From Lepidodermella squamata (taxonomy: Eukaryota; Gastrotricha), in the NCBI GenBank assembly GCA_047495785.1, contig JBLDXI010000019.1, positions 806,001-870,000 of the forward strand: DNA of 64,000 nucleotides, written 5' to 3'. Made by a program: the position numbers and the translations under genes. Below, one piece after another: positions 11,058 to 21,468 of the stretch. The notes under the pieces were generated by a model. That model did not search any database. It was not told where the DNA came from and was given only the letters and a program-made list of their open reading frames with translations. Within the stretch, counting starts at the first letter, position 1; each line of letters opens with the position of its first letter.

Positions 11058-13749
11058 TCATTTCGTGTCAGTATTTGGGACACGTAGTAGCATGATGTTT
11101 TGAGAGGCGCCGTCCAAAACTGCTACAAAGGTCCAGCCAGAACTTGGCGTTGGCGTTCCTGAAGACACGAATCGAGCGGTGATAACCTGGCTGTCGATTA
11201 CAGCCAAAGCGGTAGGTTCGAACGGGTGTTCCAGCTCGAGAGAATCGCCTAAAAAGCAGCTGTATTTCCACACCACTCTCTCGTTTTCATCAGGCTTCGC
11301 GTAAATCTGAAATAAGCCAAAGAGATAATCAATTTCAAGACACAATCGAATCAGTGAAAGTAGACCATTTTGGGACATATACTTTGAGCGGAATCGAATT
11401 CTAATGAATTTTTATTAAAATTTACGGGATTTTCAGCGCTTAATACGATTCACGATTCGAAAAATTCGAGAAACGACATTTTTTTAAATTTCGCATGCGG
11501 TTTCGAAATTAGTTCCCCTAGACAATTTCCCGGTAATTTTTGGGATCAAATTACAAGGGAATAAAAATACCCGAATGGTTTCCTCGTAGGAGTCGCAGAT
11601 GAACAAATTTCCTTTTGCATCGAACTCAACCGAATTACAGTGGCCCTTCAACGGCAATCCTAGACTGAACCCATTCGCTTCAACGGCTGCGATTTCTTCC
11701 GCCGACTTTTCGCCAGCCACCCATTTTTTGTAATGCAGCTTTTGCAAACCTTCGGCAGAATGATACGGCAGCCTGTAGACCACGCCAAACGATTCAGAAG
11801 CTCCCAGAACTTTCGCCCTATTCAAAATCGGACAACTGGCTTTCGGTAAAGTTCCGACTGGGTCGAGACCGAAAACAAGCAATCGATTGCCAGCCTGTAC
11901 GGTGTAGAGCTCTTGCCGGGCTTCATTGATGGCTAATCCATCGAAATGGGACCCTCGAGCCATGACAACGACCAGTTGGCGGGGAATCTCACCTGACATG
12001 TGGGTACAGGCGATAACGCGGCGGCGCTTCGCGTCCAGAATGAAAATTCGGTCGTTGAAAACTACGACCCGATTGCAGGTTTCGATGAATTCAGACCCGT
12101 TGGTAGGTTCAGGATCTGGAACCTTGATTTGATGCCAATTATTCACCTCAAAAGGCTTATCGATCACCTAAATAAAAATTTGTAAAAAAAATCTGCAAAA
12201 ATTGCAGTAAATTCCTACATTTAACCCAAAACGTCCTTCAGGAACCAGTAAGGAATTTATAAAAGGTAAGAACGCAATGCCATTCGGTAGTCGAAGCCCA
12301 GCCTGGTGGTAACTGATTGTTTCCATGACAGTAACTTCAACGTGACTAGCCTCAGCCTTCGGGCTAGTTCTTCGCGAATCATCAGCGGCTGAAAACGAAT
12401 AACGCCGCTGGACAAGCCGAGACGAAGGCTTCGGAGTAGGTTCTTCCGGAACCGGCGTGATCGGAAACATCATCGGGTCATCTTCGATTTTGAGCGCACC
12501 GATTTCCAATCGATCGGCTAACGTTGAAATCGTATTAGCGAACAACGGCGCAGTGAAAAGCTTGATTCTAGGAACCATTTTGATCGATTGGAAATCAAGA
12601 AGCTAAAAATTGAAATGTTAGTAATATGTTTGAAAAAATCGTCGATTTTACCCCTTTGCAAATAGTGTCGCTGACCAATTTGTGGAGCGCGACAACTTTT
12701 TCAAGATTCACCGTAACAGTGTTCAGTCGAACAGTCTGCATTTGCTGATCAATCAGCCGAGCAGCGCCATTCAACGCGTCGTAGTTGGTTCGCAATCGAG
12801 AAACAATGCCCTGGAGGCGTTGTTCGCGCAGCGTTTCAGCCTGCAGCATGATTCGCTTGCCCTGCTCTTCGAGTGACTTTTTGACCAGCTCTGTTGCGGT
12901 TTGAATTGTCAGCCGAATTTGCTTTTCAATATCGGCGATATCGGCGTCGAGTTGGCGCGTGACTTCAGCTAGAGCTGCTTCGGATAAATCAGACGAAGGT
13001 CGCCATCTCTCCTGATGAGATTGAAATTAAAATTTTGTAATTTTGTTGAAAATAAATTAAAATGTAAACTTTTAAATTGAAATTGAAATTTTACATTTTT
13101 TTTTAAATTTAATTTAAAAAATTTAAAAAATTGAATTTACCCATTCCTCGCGCGATTTTGCAATTTCGTGTTTAAGGTATTCGATGTGGCTGCTTCGGCA
13201 GGTGTCACAAAACAGTTTTTCGCAGTGCCTACATTCGGTTTTCGATGGCTTCATGAGGTGGGTGCAGTCCCTATTTCGCATCGCCTGCAATCTCACTTCA
13301 GATGATCGATCGCCCATCAAATCGACAATTTTTTGCGCGACCGAATTGACAGGATAGACTTGAAAAAAGTGCAGAAATTCGCAGAAAAATTTTAGAATTA
13401 TTAAGATTTTTACATGAAATTCCGGCAGCGCCAACCGTACTTTTGACACGGCAAACCGGGCATTCGATCCAGCCTATCATTTCGGATGGGTCGTGGCCAA
13501 TTTTCGCCGCCGTTGGCGCTTCAATCACCTGCAGTTTGGCCAAACAGTCGAAGCATAGCGAATGCGAGCAATTAGGGAAATTTCTCGGATTTTTGAACAC
13601 ATCGAAACAGACCGGACAGGTTATTGCCTGAAAAAATCGGAAAATAATACGAAAACGGTCCTGAAGAACGCTCGAAGAAAAACCTCAATCAAACAATCTT
13701 CCAACGGGCCGGTGTCACTTCCGCCTTGTAATTCTTGGAGGACACTCAT
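11058..13749 (-). CDS. TRIM-type RING/B-box/coiled-coil E3 ligase with C-terminal propeller-like region
   Basis: Multi-exon minus-strand gene beginning with the ATG at 13749 (MSVLQELQGG). After a 57-bp intron, exon 2 encodes a RING: CPVCFDVF at the start, CSHSLCFDC in the middle and CPVC at the end. Exon 3 carries a B-box-like Cys/His set (CTHLM...CRHCEKLFCDTC...H). Exon 4 (about 13012-12655) encodes a long coiled coil of Glu/Gln/Arg heptads. The remaining exons (12595-12230, 12168-11575, 11310-11058) encode repeated short strands such as LFICDSYEETIRVF and IFILDAKRRRVIACT, as in NHL/beta-propeller domains. RING, B-box, coiled coil and propeller is the TRIM-NHL order; these act as ubiquitin ligases or RNA regulators. 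The propeller assignment is weaker than the N-terminal part. Stop at 11058-11060. Confidence 0.75.
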
Positions 13750-14053
13750 GGTTTATAGAAAAAATGGGTGATGATTCGTTCTTTGCAAAAATGTAGATTT
13801 GCCATAATTTTTGAAACTCGCCCGTGATTAGTGATTTTTTTGTTGTTTGATTGCGTCACAAGATGGATTGTTGCGTTGTCATAAAATTTTATAAAATGTC
13901 ATACAATTTTAAAATTTATATTTCCACGTTGAAATAATTCAACGAATAAGTGACCGCGATTGGTCTACAAATTTACATCCGAGCCGTGAAACCTTGAAGT
14001 TGGAAATCGGTCGCCGTAGCTAAGGTAAAACTATGATTACAAATGCAAATTGA

Positions 14054-15271
14054 ATGGCTATTGACAAACAGAGATTAGCAAGCTGTCGCACCTGGCCTCA
14101 TTTTCATGTGACGCTCGAAAGTAAAACTTCACAACTTAAGTTCATTGGTAGAATGGACGATTTATCAGTTGAACTTCTTATTCAGCAGGATCAACAGCAG
14201 CCGACGCCAAATACTGCGAATGAAATCCACAAATTACTACGACTCCTCGCCGAACCGCCCGAAGATGCCATCCATCATTACTACCTATTCCCATCTGGAG
14301 TTCGGCGTAAAGTTACGAAGCTAGTCCTGAATCACGTCGAACAGGGCGTTGGACCATTGGCTCTGAAAAGGCTTGACAATTTACTGAAAATCGACACGAA
14401 TTTCGCGAAAGATTCCGCAAATCGCCAACTTGCCCGCGCTGTTAAGCAAGGAAAACGCCGATTAGCCGGTGAACTCATCAAACGAGGAGCAATTTGCTCG
14501 TTACTTCTCGCCTACCACTACGCGTTCACTCACGAATTGGTGCTACTCATCGATAACGGAGCCGATGTGACGGAATTTGAAGAAACCAACGACAGAATGA
14601 TGTTGTTTCACTACGCTTGCTCGGATGAGATGTTAGACGTTGTTTTGCGGTTGGCAAACCATGAGAAATTCCGCGAAATCACGTCTTCCCTTACAACTGA
14701 TGGTAGAAGTGGCCTAACATTCGCGATCGAGGATGGCGGGTTCAATATTGTTAACATTTTACTGGAAAACGAGCGAACCCAACATCTGGCCTGCGTTCAT
14801 GCCGGGAAATTCGGAGCTATCAACCCTTTAGTTAGCATGGAGCCTCATATTTCGCTTTCGGATGAGGATTTTATCGAGGACCCGGCTGCGATTTTAGCTC
14901 TCAGGACTTTAATTCTGGCCGGCTGCCAGAATTACGATGGTCACTACTTCGCAAGAGCTGCAGTGAATCGTTTAGCTGTTGGTATTGATCAGTACCTGAT
15001 AGATCTCCTCATAGCAGCGAGGCAGAAATCTTCTATCAACATAGATCGCCTCTTGATTGACGGAGGGGAGGGCAACGCGAATTTTGATCTTCTTTTCAGA
15101 ATCGTCCATTCTGTTTTTCCGATGAAATTGCAGGCTATCGCAAGAATAGCTGTTCTCAAATCTTTGCCCTGCGGGTATAACAGGCGAATGAGAGCTATAA
15201 ACGAAGGCCTCAGCAATTACTTACCACCTCTCTTACGTGACTACCTTAAATGTCTTGATTCATTGAACTAA
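14054..15271 (+). CDS. Ankyrin-repeat/SOCS-box-like adaptor
   Basis: Single ORF of 405 residues; an internal ATG at 14153 (MDDLSVELL) is an equally good start. Degenerate ankyrin-type helices are visible in the middle (ELIKRGAICSLLLAYHYA, LLIDNGADVTEFEETNDR, LTFAIEDGGFNIVNILLENE). The C-terminal 45 residues fit a SOCS box: LQAIARIAVLKSL, then a spacer, then LSNYLPPLLRDYLKCL (family pattern SLQxLxRxxIRxxL...LPLPxxLxxYL). In ASB-family proteins the SOCS box docks Elongin B/C and Cullin 5 while the ankyrins hold the substrate, so this is probably a ubiquitin-ligase substrate adaptor. AATAAA follows at 15307. The repeats are divergent, so their number is uncertain. Confidence 0.65.
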   Translation: MAIDKQRLASCRTWPHFHVTLESKTSQLKFIGRMDDLSVELLIQQDQQQPTPNTANEIHKLLRLLAEPPEDAIHHYYLFPSGVRRKVTKLVLNHVEQGVGPLALKRLDNLLKIDTNFAKDSANRQLARAVKQGKRRLAGELIKRGAICSLLLAYHYAFTHELVLLIDNGADVTEFEETNDRMMLFHYACSDEMLDVVLRLANHEKFREITSSLTTDGRSGLTFAIEDGGFNIVNILLENERTQHLACVHAGKFGAINPLVSMEPHISLSDEDFIEDPAAILALRTLILAGCQNYDGHYFARAAVNRLAVGIDQYLIDLLIAARQKSSINIDRLLIDGGEGNANFDLLFRIVHSVFPMKLQAIARIAVLKSLPCGYNRRMRAINEGLSNYLPPLLRDYLKCLDSLN

Positions 15272-15373
15272 CGCGCTGTTGTTAATGCTGTTTTTTACTC
15301 TCGAGCAATAAATTTCAGAGAAAAGAACATTTTTAATTTAAAAATCACCAATTCAAAACTTGTGTTTGAAGTT

Positions 15374-17809
15374 TCAAACTAATTTGTCCGTGCTTTGTCG
15401 AAGCCAATTTTTTTTAGGAAAAAGCAGAATTCCGCCAGTCGATGCTGAGTAAACAAGTTCGATAACGGCAAGAACGATCAGCATGGTGCAGGAGCTTCGC
15501 ATTGCCTGAATGACAACAATAATCAAAGTTCCAGCCCCCATTACAGCCAAGGAGTTCACCGCCGAAAGTCTGACCAGAGTAATTCTAAAGTTAATCTCCT
15601 CAGGAAAAATACGCCTCCGCATGGAGAGTGACAGAAAGTTAGCAAGGAGCAGCAACAGGAAATTGTAGCCCAAAATCGGTCCAATGGAATACAGGTGTTT
15701 TGAAGTACAGAGCTTCGAAGTTACGCTGAAATATGAATCATTGATCTCATCGAACTGAACTGGCGTTGTAATATTTAAAACTTCGAGGTCGTCGAAAATC
15801 ATTCCTAAGCAAATTATCACTAATCCAAGAAAGCCAAATGTCGACGATAAAATTGCTACAATTTTCGCTTGTTTGTCTGATGATGAATTTTCCAGCAAAG
15901 AAGGGCGGTTCCTGGAAATTATTGGGTACATGCCTGAGAGACGGCGTGAGTCAATTGAGCTTGCAATTGAGTTGCTATAGTACGATATGCTTACGTTTAG
16001 ACTTGGCCTGTTGCGCAATTTCTCGTGTTTTCTCAATTTTGTGATGTACAGAAGGTATGAGAACAGAAAACAGTGAAAGACTGTCAATGGCACAGCCAAA
16101 AGTGCTGGTCTAACACGGCATTCGATTTCTGGCAGATGTTTCCCTGCTACAATTGTGAACAGAGCATTCAAGTTGACCATTGTTGAAATTAGAAATGCAA
16201 AGAATTGACTCGCATGGTTGCCCCTACAGCAGTTTCTTAAGGATAGTGCACCGTGAGATCCGAAAATAAACAGCCCAACATGAGATAGTTGCACGAGTAT
16301 GCATAACGATATTATAGCGTTCGAAATGCTGACATCGCAGCTTTCTAATCGGTCCTCAATTGAGGATAAATCTTTTGGCAACGCGCCCGACTTGGTTGGC
16401 CACCTAAAAGCACTACCAATAACGGAAGTATTGTATATCGCGACTTGATTAGCATCCAGGCTGTACGAGACTTTCCCAATGGTCATGCGATCGACATAAT
16501 TTTTGGGCGCGACAATGAGGTAGTCCTCAACGAACTCGCGTAGTTCGTTCATGCCTAGAAATCCGATCCTCAAACCGGTAAAGTTGATATTTCGAGTTGT
16601 GTCGTTCAAAATTCTCATAACCAACTGGGGGTTGCTGCGGAAATCTTTCAGTGTCATGTTTCTTTGATTCCTAAGTGCCAATTCCGTTTCATGTAGCGAC
16701 AGCAAAGTGAACATGATTGAATCGTGACACAAAAATCTCATCCAATCGTCGACAAGGGGCACAAACTGTGCTTTTGAGGATGTAATCTCTGAACGAAGTC
16801 TTGACTCAAACTCAGTAATGCCGTAACCAAAAGATGTGAACGGGTAAGGACTTGAAGGACCTGCGTCCCAATTGACATAGACTGTTGTCTGAAGTTGATG
16901 GAATAAAACATCTTCAGTGCAAACAGTTGTGGGAATCCCGGTGGCTGCACAGTTCACAGCGGCAACGAAAGCATACAGTGGTGCTCGTTTACCCCATAGA
17001 TACATCTGGCAAAGGATATACTGGCAGTCATAGCTCGATAGGACACCAATTACGATTATTCTGACAATGCTCAGCTCTTGGTCTGCCGTTGACTTAGAGA
17101 AATCAGGACCGTCGACCGCAACAATGTATTGTGCGACGTCAACGCCACTATTAGTAAGCAGCGCTTGAATCTTTTCCGTCATCATCACGTTATTATTATT
17201 GGACCGGAATGTGACCACACCGACGCGTTTCCAGTGCCCAAACGACTGGACAACCTCACGTATCACATCTGCATAACGATACCTGGCTGCTTTTGGGGAA
17301 TAGATGTTAGTGTATATATGCCGGCGATCCCAGATGATGTCCTCAGAGCAGCCATGAGCAATGTGTGTGAATCCTTGTGTTTTAAGAGCTAGAGCGATTC
17401 GATTGCAATCCCCTGTAGGCCCAAACACTACTGGGGCTGGGTAGGTATTAGCTGGAAAATCTTGATGCATGAAGCTCATCACGTTAGTCGCTACAACACT
17501 TGGATCTTGCTCGCGAACGTCCTGCACAAGCTTATACCCTGGTATTAGATCTGGCCGAGAATTGGCGTAATCCAGCATTATCTGAACTGTTGCGTTACAA
17601 ACAGGATATTTGGCGAGTGGCCAAAGGGCAAGAATAACAAGCGTAGAATCAGATTTTCCTGGATCTACGTAGCTGCGGTTGCCAGATAATGGGAGCGTTC
17701 CAAGGACCGCGGAAATGCACATCGCAAATGCCAGGAGTGAGTTGAATCTTATTATTAATTGGGACATTCCTAAGTTCGAATTCGTGCGGAGCACCTGAAA
17801 GCTTAACAA
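15374..17809 (-). CDS. Class C (GABA-B-like) 7TM receptor, paralog 1
   Basis: Intronless ORF of 811 residues. A hydrophobic leader (FNSLLAFAMCISAVLGTL) comes first. Next is a bilobed ligand-binding domain of the ANF-receptor/GABA-B type (residues about 50-480) with segments such as IMLDYANSRPDLIPGYKL, VVFGPTGDCNRIALALKT and FGHWKRVGVVTFRSNN. Then comes a seven-helix region (about 500-800) including ALLAVPLTVFHCFLFSYLLY and ILGYNFLLLLLANFLSLS. There is no Cys-rich linker between the two parts, as in GABA-B-type rather than glutamate-type receptors. It is predicted to be a plasma-membrane G-protein-coupled receptor; the ligand is unknown. A close paralog lies at 38186-40558 on the other side of the Polinton. 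The alternative start MSQLIIRFN is slightly downstream. Confidence 0.8.
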   Translation of the reverse strand: MLSFQVLRTNSNLGMSQLIIRFNSLLAFAMCISAVLGTLPLSGNRSYVDPGKSDSTLVILALWPLAKYPVCNATVQIMLDYANSRPDLIPGYKLVQDVREQDPSVVATNVMSFMHQDFPANTYPAPVVFGPTGDCNRIALALKTQGFTHIAHGCSEDIIWDRRHIYTNIYSPKAARYRYADVIREVVQSFGHWKRVGVVTFRSNNNNVMMTEKIQALLTNSGVDVAQYIVAVDGPDFSKSTADQELSIVRIIVIGVLSSYDCQYILCQMYLWGKRAPLYAFVAAVNCAATGIPTTVCTEDVLFHQLQTTVYVNWDAGPSSPYPFTSFGYGITEFESRLRSEITSSKAQFVPLVDDWMRFLCHDSIMFTLLSLHETELALRNQRNMTLKDFRSNPQLVMRILNDTTRNINFTGLRIGFLGMNELREFVEDYLIVAPKNYVDRMTIGKVSYSLDANQVAIYNTSVIGSAFRWPTKSGALPKDLSSIEDRLESCDVSISNAIISLCILVQLSHVGLFIFGSHGALSLRNCCRGNHASQFFAFLISTMVNLNALFTIVAGKHLPEIECRVRPALLAVPLTVFHCFLFSYLLYITKLRKHEKLRNRPSLNVSISYYSNSIASSIDSRRLSGMYPIISRNRPSLLENSSSDKQAKIVAILSSTFGFLGLVIICLGMIFDDLEVLNITTPVQFDEINDSYFSVTSKLCTSKHLYSIGPILGYNFLLLLLANFLSLSMRRRIFPEEINFRITLVRLSAVNSLAVMGAGTLIIVVIQAMRSSCTMLIVLAVIELVYSASTGGILLFPKKNWLRQSTDKLV

Positions 17810-18199
17810 CTAGGATTTTCCATCAGCTAAATATGGCTTTTGAATACAACGCTACTTACTTTTTGTTAATAATGGAACAGCTTATAACGATGAAATACTA
17901 TGGGAATATTGTGATAGCAATGCCTGGCGCCACTAAGCTGATGTAGTGAATTATAGTTCATCAAATTGAATAAATTGAACTTAATTTCAGACAGGGCTAG
18001 TCTGTCAGAATTGACGTCTTCAGTTTCGGAGCAGCCGATTTGCGAGAATGAGGAGTTAATAATCAGCGAAACCTACAGACGGTCTGCGGAGGGCAAACAC
18101 GGCTGAAACTTGTCGTGCGTGGTTTATTAGCTATCATCTAGCGTCTGCGCGTTCTGAGCCGCGTGGATATAACCTTAGCGGAAAATCAAACCTTTTGTT
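17810..18199. other. Region upstream of receptor paralog 1, left flank of the Polinton
   Basis: About 390 bp between the receptor start and the first base of the Polinton terminal repeat. It should contain the receptor promoter. I saw no clear TATA box or duplicated target site here. Confidence 0.5.
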
Positions 18200-18466
18200 C
18201 AATATATATCGTTAGCGACGTTGAATAACTCGGATTTAGGCCTGTTTACTTCCATTTCAGTAGTAAGGATGGGAACTTTGGATCAGTAATAGCAGTACGG
18301 CGATTTTTACTATAGCCGTTTGGTATAAATATACGCAATTTGCGATCAGTAATGGCAGTACGGCGATTTTTACTATACCCGTTTGGTATAAATATACGCA
18401 ATTTGGGGATGAGTAATAGCAGTACGGCGATTTGTACTATAGCCGCTTCTTGTCAATATACCTTCG
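18200..18466 (+). repeat. Polinton left terminal inverted repeat with three subrepeats
   Basis: An outer 80-bp segment is followed by three tandem copies (near 18281, 18345, 18410) of a roughly 63-bp unit. The unit runs GATCAGTAATAGCAGTACGG, a TTTTTACTATAGCCG block, then GGTATAAATATACGC. The first two copies carry a perfect TATAAATA; the third has diverged. The same units occur inverted at the right end. Confidence 0.9.
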
Positions 18467-18711
18467 TTTTAACCCACTGCTATGATTTCACCTAACTAAA
18501 ATAAACAAATCTTCGTTTTTTCACCTGTTATGAGCTAAACTAATCATTTTTACACTGCTTCTTTAGTGCAGCTGCAATAGAGCCCTTTTTCATTCACACA
18601 AACACTTTTTATTAGTCTTAACGTTTCAAGCAATGAATTTATAGCTGGGATAAGTCTTATCAGTTTTTCTATTCATTTGTTCAGAGATTTGTAGCGGCTT
18701 GATTGGAGGGG

Positions 18712-19215
18712 TTAACGTCCAGATGAACCGAATCCGTTATCGCCACGGGTCGAATTTGCTGCTAGAGCGTTTTTCAATGGCCCCGTTACCGTTACTGCAG
18801 ATTCTAAGCGACCATATTTTAAACACACCAACTGGGTAATACGGTCGCCTATTTTAATCTTGTAAGGTGTTTTGCTGTTGTTTGCAAGGCAGACTACGAT
18901 TTTTCCGGTGTAGTCGGCGTCTTTAATTCATGAAAAATACAGATATTCATTAGTAATTTTCATTATTATTTGCTTCTTACCTATTACTCCAGCGACCGTA
19001 TCGATTCCATGGTTGATGCTCATTCCTGATCGACTGAATAGTTGTCCATAATATCCTCGTGGTAAACAGATTTTAATATCAGTTTGAATCAGTCCCCTGG
19101 TTCCAGGTTGCAGTGTCGTCTCTTCTGCTGAATAGATGTCCCAACCCACAGAGCCTTTAGTATGCTTTGTCGGTTCTTTAGCTTTGTTACTTGTTAGCTC
19201 TACCTTCAGCTTCAT
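18712..19215 (-). CDS. dUTPase (trimeric type), Polinton-encoded
   Basis: Two exons, 19215-18981 and 18920-18712, with a 60-bp GT..AG intron; 147 residues, the normal size of a trimeric dUTPase. All five family motifs are present in order: GWDIYSA (motif 1), SRSGM (motif 2), GVIDADYTG (motif 3, restored by the splice), GDRITQLV (motif 4) and RGDNGFGSSG (motif 5). It hydrolyses dUTP to dUMP and PPi, which limits uracil incorporation and feeds dTMP synthesis. It is the only minus-strand gene in the left arm and is divergent from the deoxynucleoside kinase across a 434-bp gap. Nucleotide-metabolism enzymes are typical of large DNA viruses; I do not know them as standard Polinton cargo. Confidence 0.93.
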
Positions 19216-19649
19216 ATTTTATAATTTATATTGTTACTGAGGTTCGATTTTTATGTGAGCGGCTACCTCCTTTCAGGCATATTGTTTTTGTAATTCAATC
19301 TTCCTTAAAAATGCATTAGGGCCTTTAGCTCTGTTGACCCCTCAGTGCTGGCTTTAATGCTTTTCATCAAAGATTCTTGGTATTGTATACATCCTCCTTA
19401 ATTGCTGTCGGTAATTCAATAAGAAAACATCATGTCAATAAATCTTATACATCCTCCCTAATTAAACAATGCGATTTTTTACTTATCAAAATAAAAAGCA
19501 ATTAGGATTTTTTACCCTTTACGGTGTAATTACCTTAAACAATTCAAACAAAACATCTCCCTGTTTTTTCCTTTTATGGAAATATCACTCAGACTATTTA
19601 AGAGAGATGCTTCAAGAATACACTTAGCATATTTCTTGAAGCAAGCTGG
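19216..19649. promoter_or_regulatory. Divergent promoter region, dUTPase/deoxynucleoside kinase
   Basis: 434 bp separating two head-to-head genes of related function. A TATA-like TATTTAAG lies about 50 bp before the kinase ATG. ATACATCCTCC occurs twice (about 19387 and 19448). No ORF. Shared regulation of the two enzymes is an inference. Confidence 0.45.
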
Positions 19650-20414
19650 ATGCATCCTAAAGTCTACCATTTCGGCATAGTCGGCAACATTGGGGCGTAA
19701 GTCTCATATACTCCACCGAATAGAATTCTATTTAAAGTCTCTTGTTTTAGCGGGAAATCAACCTTAATCGAGGGTCTCACTAATCTACCTTCACTCAACC
19801 GTAAACTTCAGGGATATACCGCGTGGCCAATTTGCGAGCCTGTTCATCGTTGGGAGTCCTTTACTGATGACGATAAAACTAACATTTTGAAAGATTACTA
19901 TCAGATGAAAAATGCGTTCAACTTTCAAATTGTAGCCACGAGTGATATGTGCGGCCTTTATTCAGCCCCTAACCACAAACCTGAAATCTACGGGGCGCAT
20001 ACTATCGTTCTGCATGATCGAACGCCCTTCTGTTCTAAAAACGTCTTTATCCCATGTGCGTATGCATCCAAGCGCATAAATTCTATCGAATATCACGCTC
20101 TCATGAATTTGTATGATAATTTCGAGCCGAATTTTGTAAAAACTGAAGCTATTATTTACTTGCGCTCCTCTCCCCAAATAGCTTGTCAAAGAGCCGTAGC
20201 TAGAGCTCGGGGTTCTGAAATGCTATTATCACTGGATTATTTACGCCTCGTACATGAGTTTCATGAAAAAATGTGTACTGTTGAGACTACAAACAAATCC
20301 CTACCATGTCCCGTGCTTGTTATCGACACTGATAATTTGAATGCCTCTGAGGTTCTAAAGCAAGCTTCTCAGTATGTTGCCTCTCTTATCACGCCTGTAA
20401 TCTCTCAGACTTGA
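19650..20414 (+). CDS. Deoxynucleoside kinase (dNK/TK2-like), Polinton-encoded
   Basis: Two exons, 19650-19696 and 19751-20414, in phase across a 54-bp intron; 236 residues. The intron falls within the Walker A motif, which reads GNIGAGKST after splicing (residues 12-20), exactly the dNK-family form. Further family features are a Glu-Pro pair in ICEPVHRW near residue 47, a DRTPFCSKNVF segment (ERS-like motif with Asp for Glu) and the lid motif YLRSSPQIACQRAVARARGSE-like region. It phosphorylates deoxynucleosides to monophosphates and so supplies dNTP precursors by salvage. The RING gene starts 10 bp after its stop on the same strand. The closest relatives should be animal or viral dNK proteins; capture from a host is plausible. 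Confidence 0.9.
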
Positions 20415-20424
20415 ATCCTCATTG

Positions 20425-20787
20425 ATGGATCCAACAAGACTTGTGCTCTCGAACAGCCAGATTTTAGACGCTGAATCTTTGCAATGTCCAATTTGTTTAT
20501 CTATCCTACTTAATCCTATTCAAACGCGCCCCTGTGGCCATTTATTTTGTACTAAATGTGTTCTCGCTATTTTTCAAAATTCAGCTCGAACAGTATGTTG
20601 CTGTCCACTTTGCCGCGAATCATTAACAGGGAAAGATTTCGTTAAACCCCCTGTAATTTTATCGAACATTATCTCGAATTTGATTTACAAATGCCAATAT
20701 TCTGATAAAGGCTGTCCCATTACTCTAACTTATGACCTCATTTTTGGGCATGAAAAGTTATGCCAATATAAAGAACCCATCCCTTAA
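20425..20787 (+). CDS. RING finger plus TRAF-type zinc finger protein, Polinton-encoded
   Basis: 120-residue ORF starting at ATG 20425 (MDPTRLVLSN). A C3HC4 RING spans residues about 21-67: CPIC, then CGHLFCTKC, then CPLC. After a short linker comes KCQYSDKGCP...GHEKLC, a single TRAF-type zinc finger. RING followed directly by TRAF zinc fingers is the N-terminal order of TRAF and Nrdp1-type ubiquitin ligases. The substrate-binding C-terminal domain is missing, so this could act as a small E3 or a dominant-negative mimic of host signalling (inference). It lies 10 bp after the kinase and 42 bp before the PC4-like gene. Confidence 0.85.
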   Translation: MDPTRLVLSNSQILDAESLQCPICLSILLNPIQTRPCGHLFCTKCVLAIFQNSARTVCCCPLCRESLTGKDFVKPPVILSNIISNLIYKCQYSDKGCPITLTYDLIFGHEKLCQYKEPIP

Positions 20788-20829
20788 AGTTTTACATTCT
20801 TATTTCATTAGATTTAATTTTCAATAATC

Positions 20830-21351
20830 ATGGCTGAGGCGATAGTAGAATCTGCTAACCAGACAGTCAATCATCACATGTCTAGTAACTTGGTCATTCA
20901 ACAGCATCCTCAGGATTCTAATCTCATCTACATAATGACTGATCGCAAAGATAAGAACGATAAGCCTAAAAAACTCGCCTTTAGACAAGACGAATTTCTT
21001 AGCCAGTTCGTTCCTTATTTTCGACCGCCGAATGATGCTTGGGTTGCTCAGGCTCAACTTGCCCTGCTATCTCACAACACAGGCTTTAAATTTTCGATGC
21101 ATGAATGCAAAATTGAAGTCTGTGTCTTTGTGCCATCATTTTCACCGATTCTTATAGATATACGCAGGTTTTATCTGGATGCTAAAGGTATTTACTTCAA
21201 ATTTACAGTAATAGCAATCTTTTTATGATTTAACTTTTTAGGAAATAAACAACCCTCAAGACAAGGAGTCTCTCTTGATGCAGCTCAGTTTCAAGACCTT
21301 GCAACTGGGGTGTTAACTGTTGCAGCGATGATTGAAACAGCCAATGAATAA
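20830..21351 (+). CDS. PC4/Sub1-like transcription cofactor or ssDNA-binding protein, Polinton-encoded
   Basis: Two exons (20830-21187, 21242-21351) in phase; 155 residues. The C-terminal 45 residues, assembled across the intron, match the PC4 core: ILIDIRRFYLDAKG, then a Pro-Ser-Arg-Gln-Gly-Val-Ser-Leu turn and an amphipathic helix (family pattern VLIDIREYxxDxxGxxxPGKKGISLxxEQWxxL). A Lys-rich stretch (DRKDKNDKPKK) precedes it. PC4 binds single-stranded or melted DNA and assists Pol II initiation and repair. Here it could serve transcription or replication of the element. The N-terminal 90 residues have no recognised relative. It directly precedes PolB. Confidence 0.75.
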
Positions 21352-21468
21352 GCTAACACAAAACTTGACTAAAATGACTTACTGAATATTTATTTCAATC
21401 TATCCTTGTAATAAAGTTTTACCTCTTCCCAAATTCGATCAATTTTAAATTTTTAATCTTAGATTGTT

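Noticed and set aside
13562-13771. Plus-strand ORF over the TRIM start
   Set aside because: Antisense to RING exons with clear zinc ligands and splice sites.
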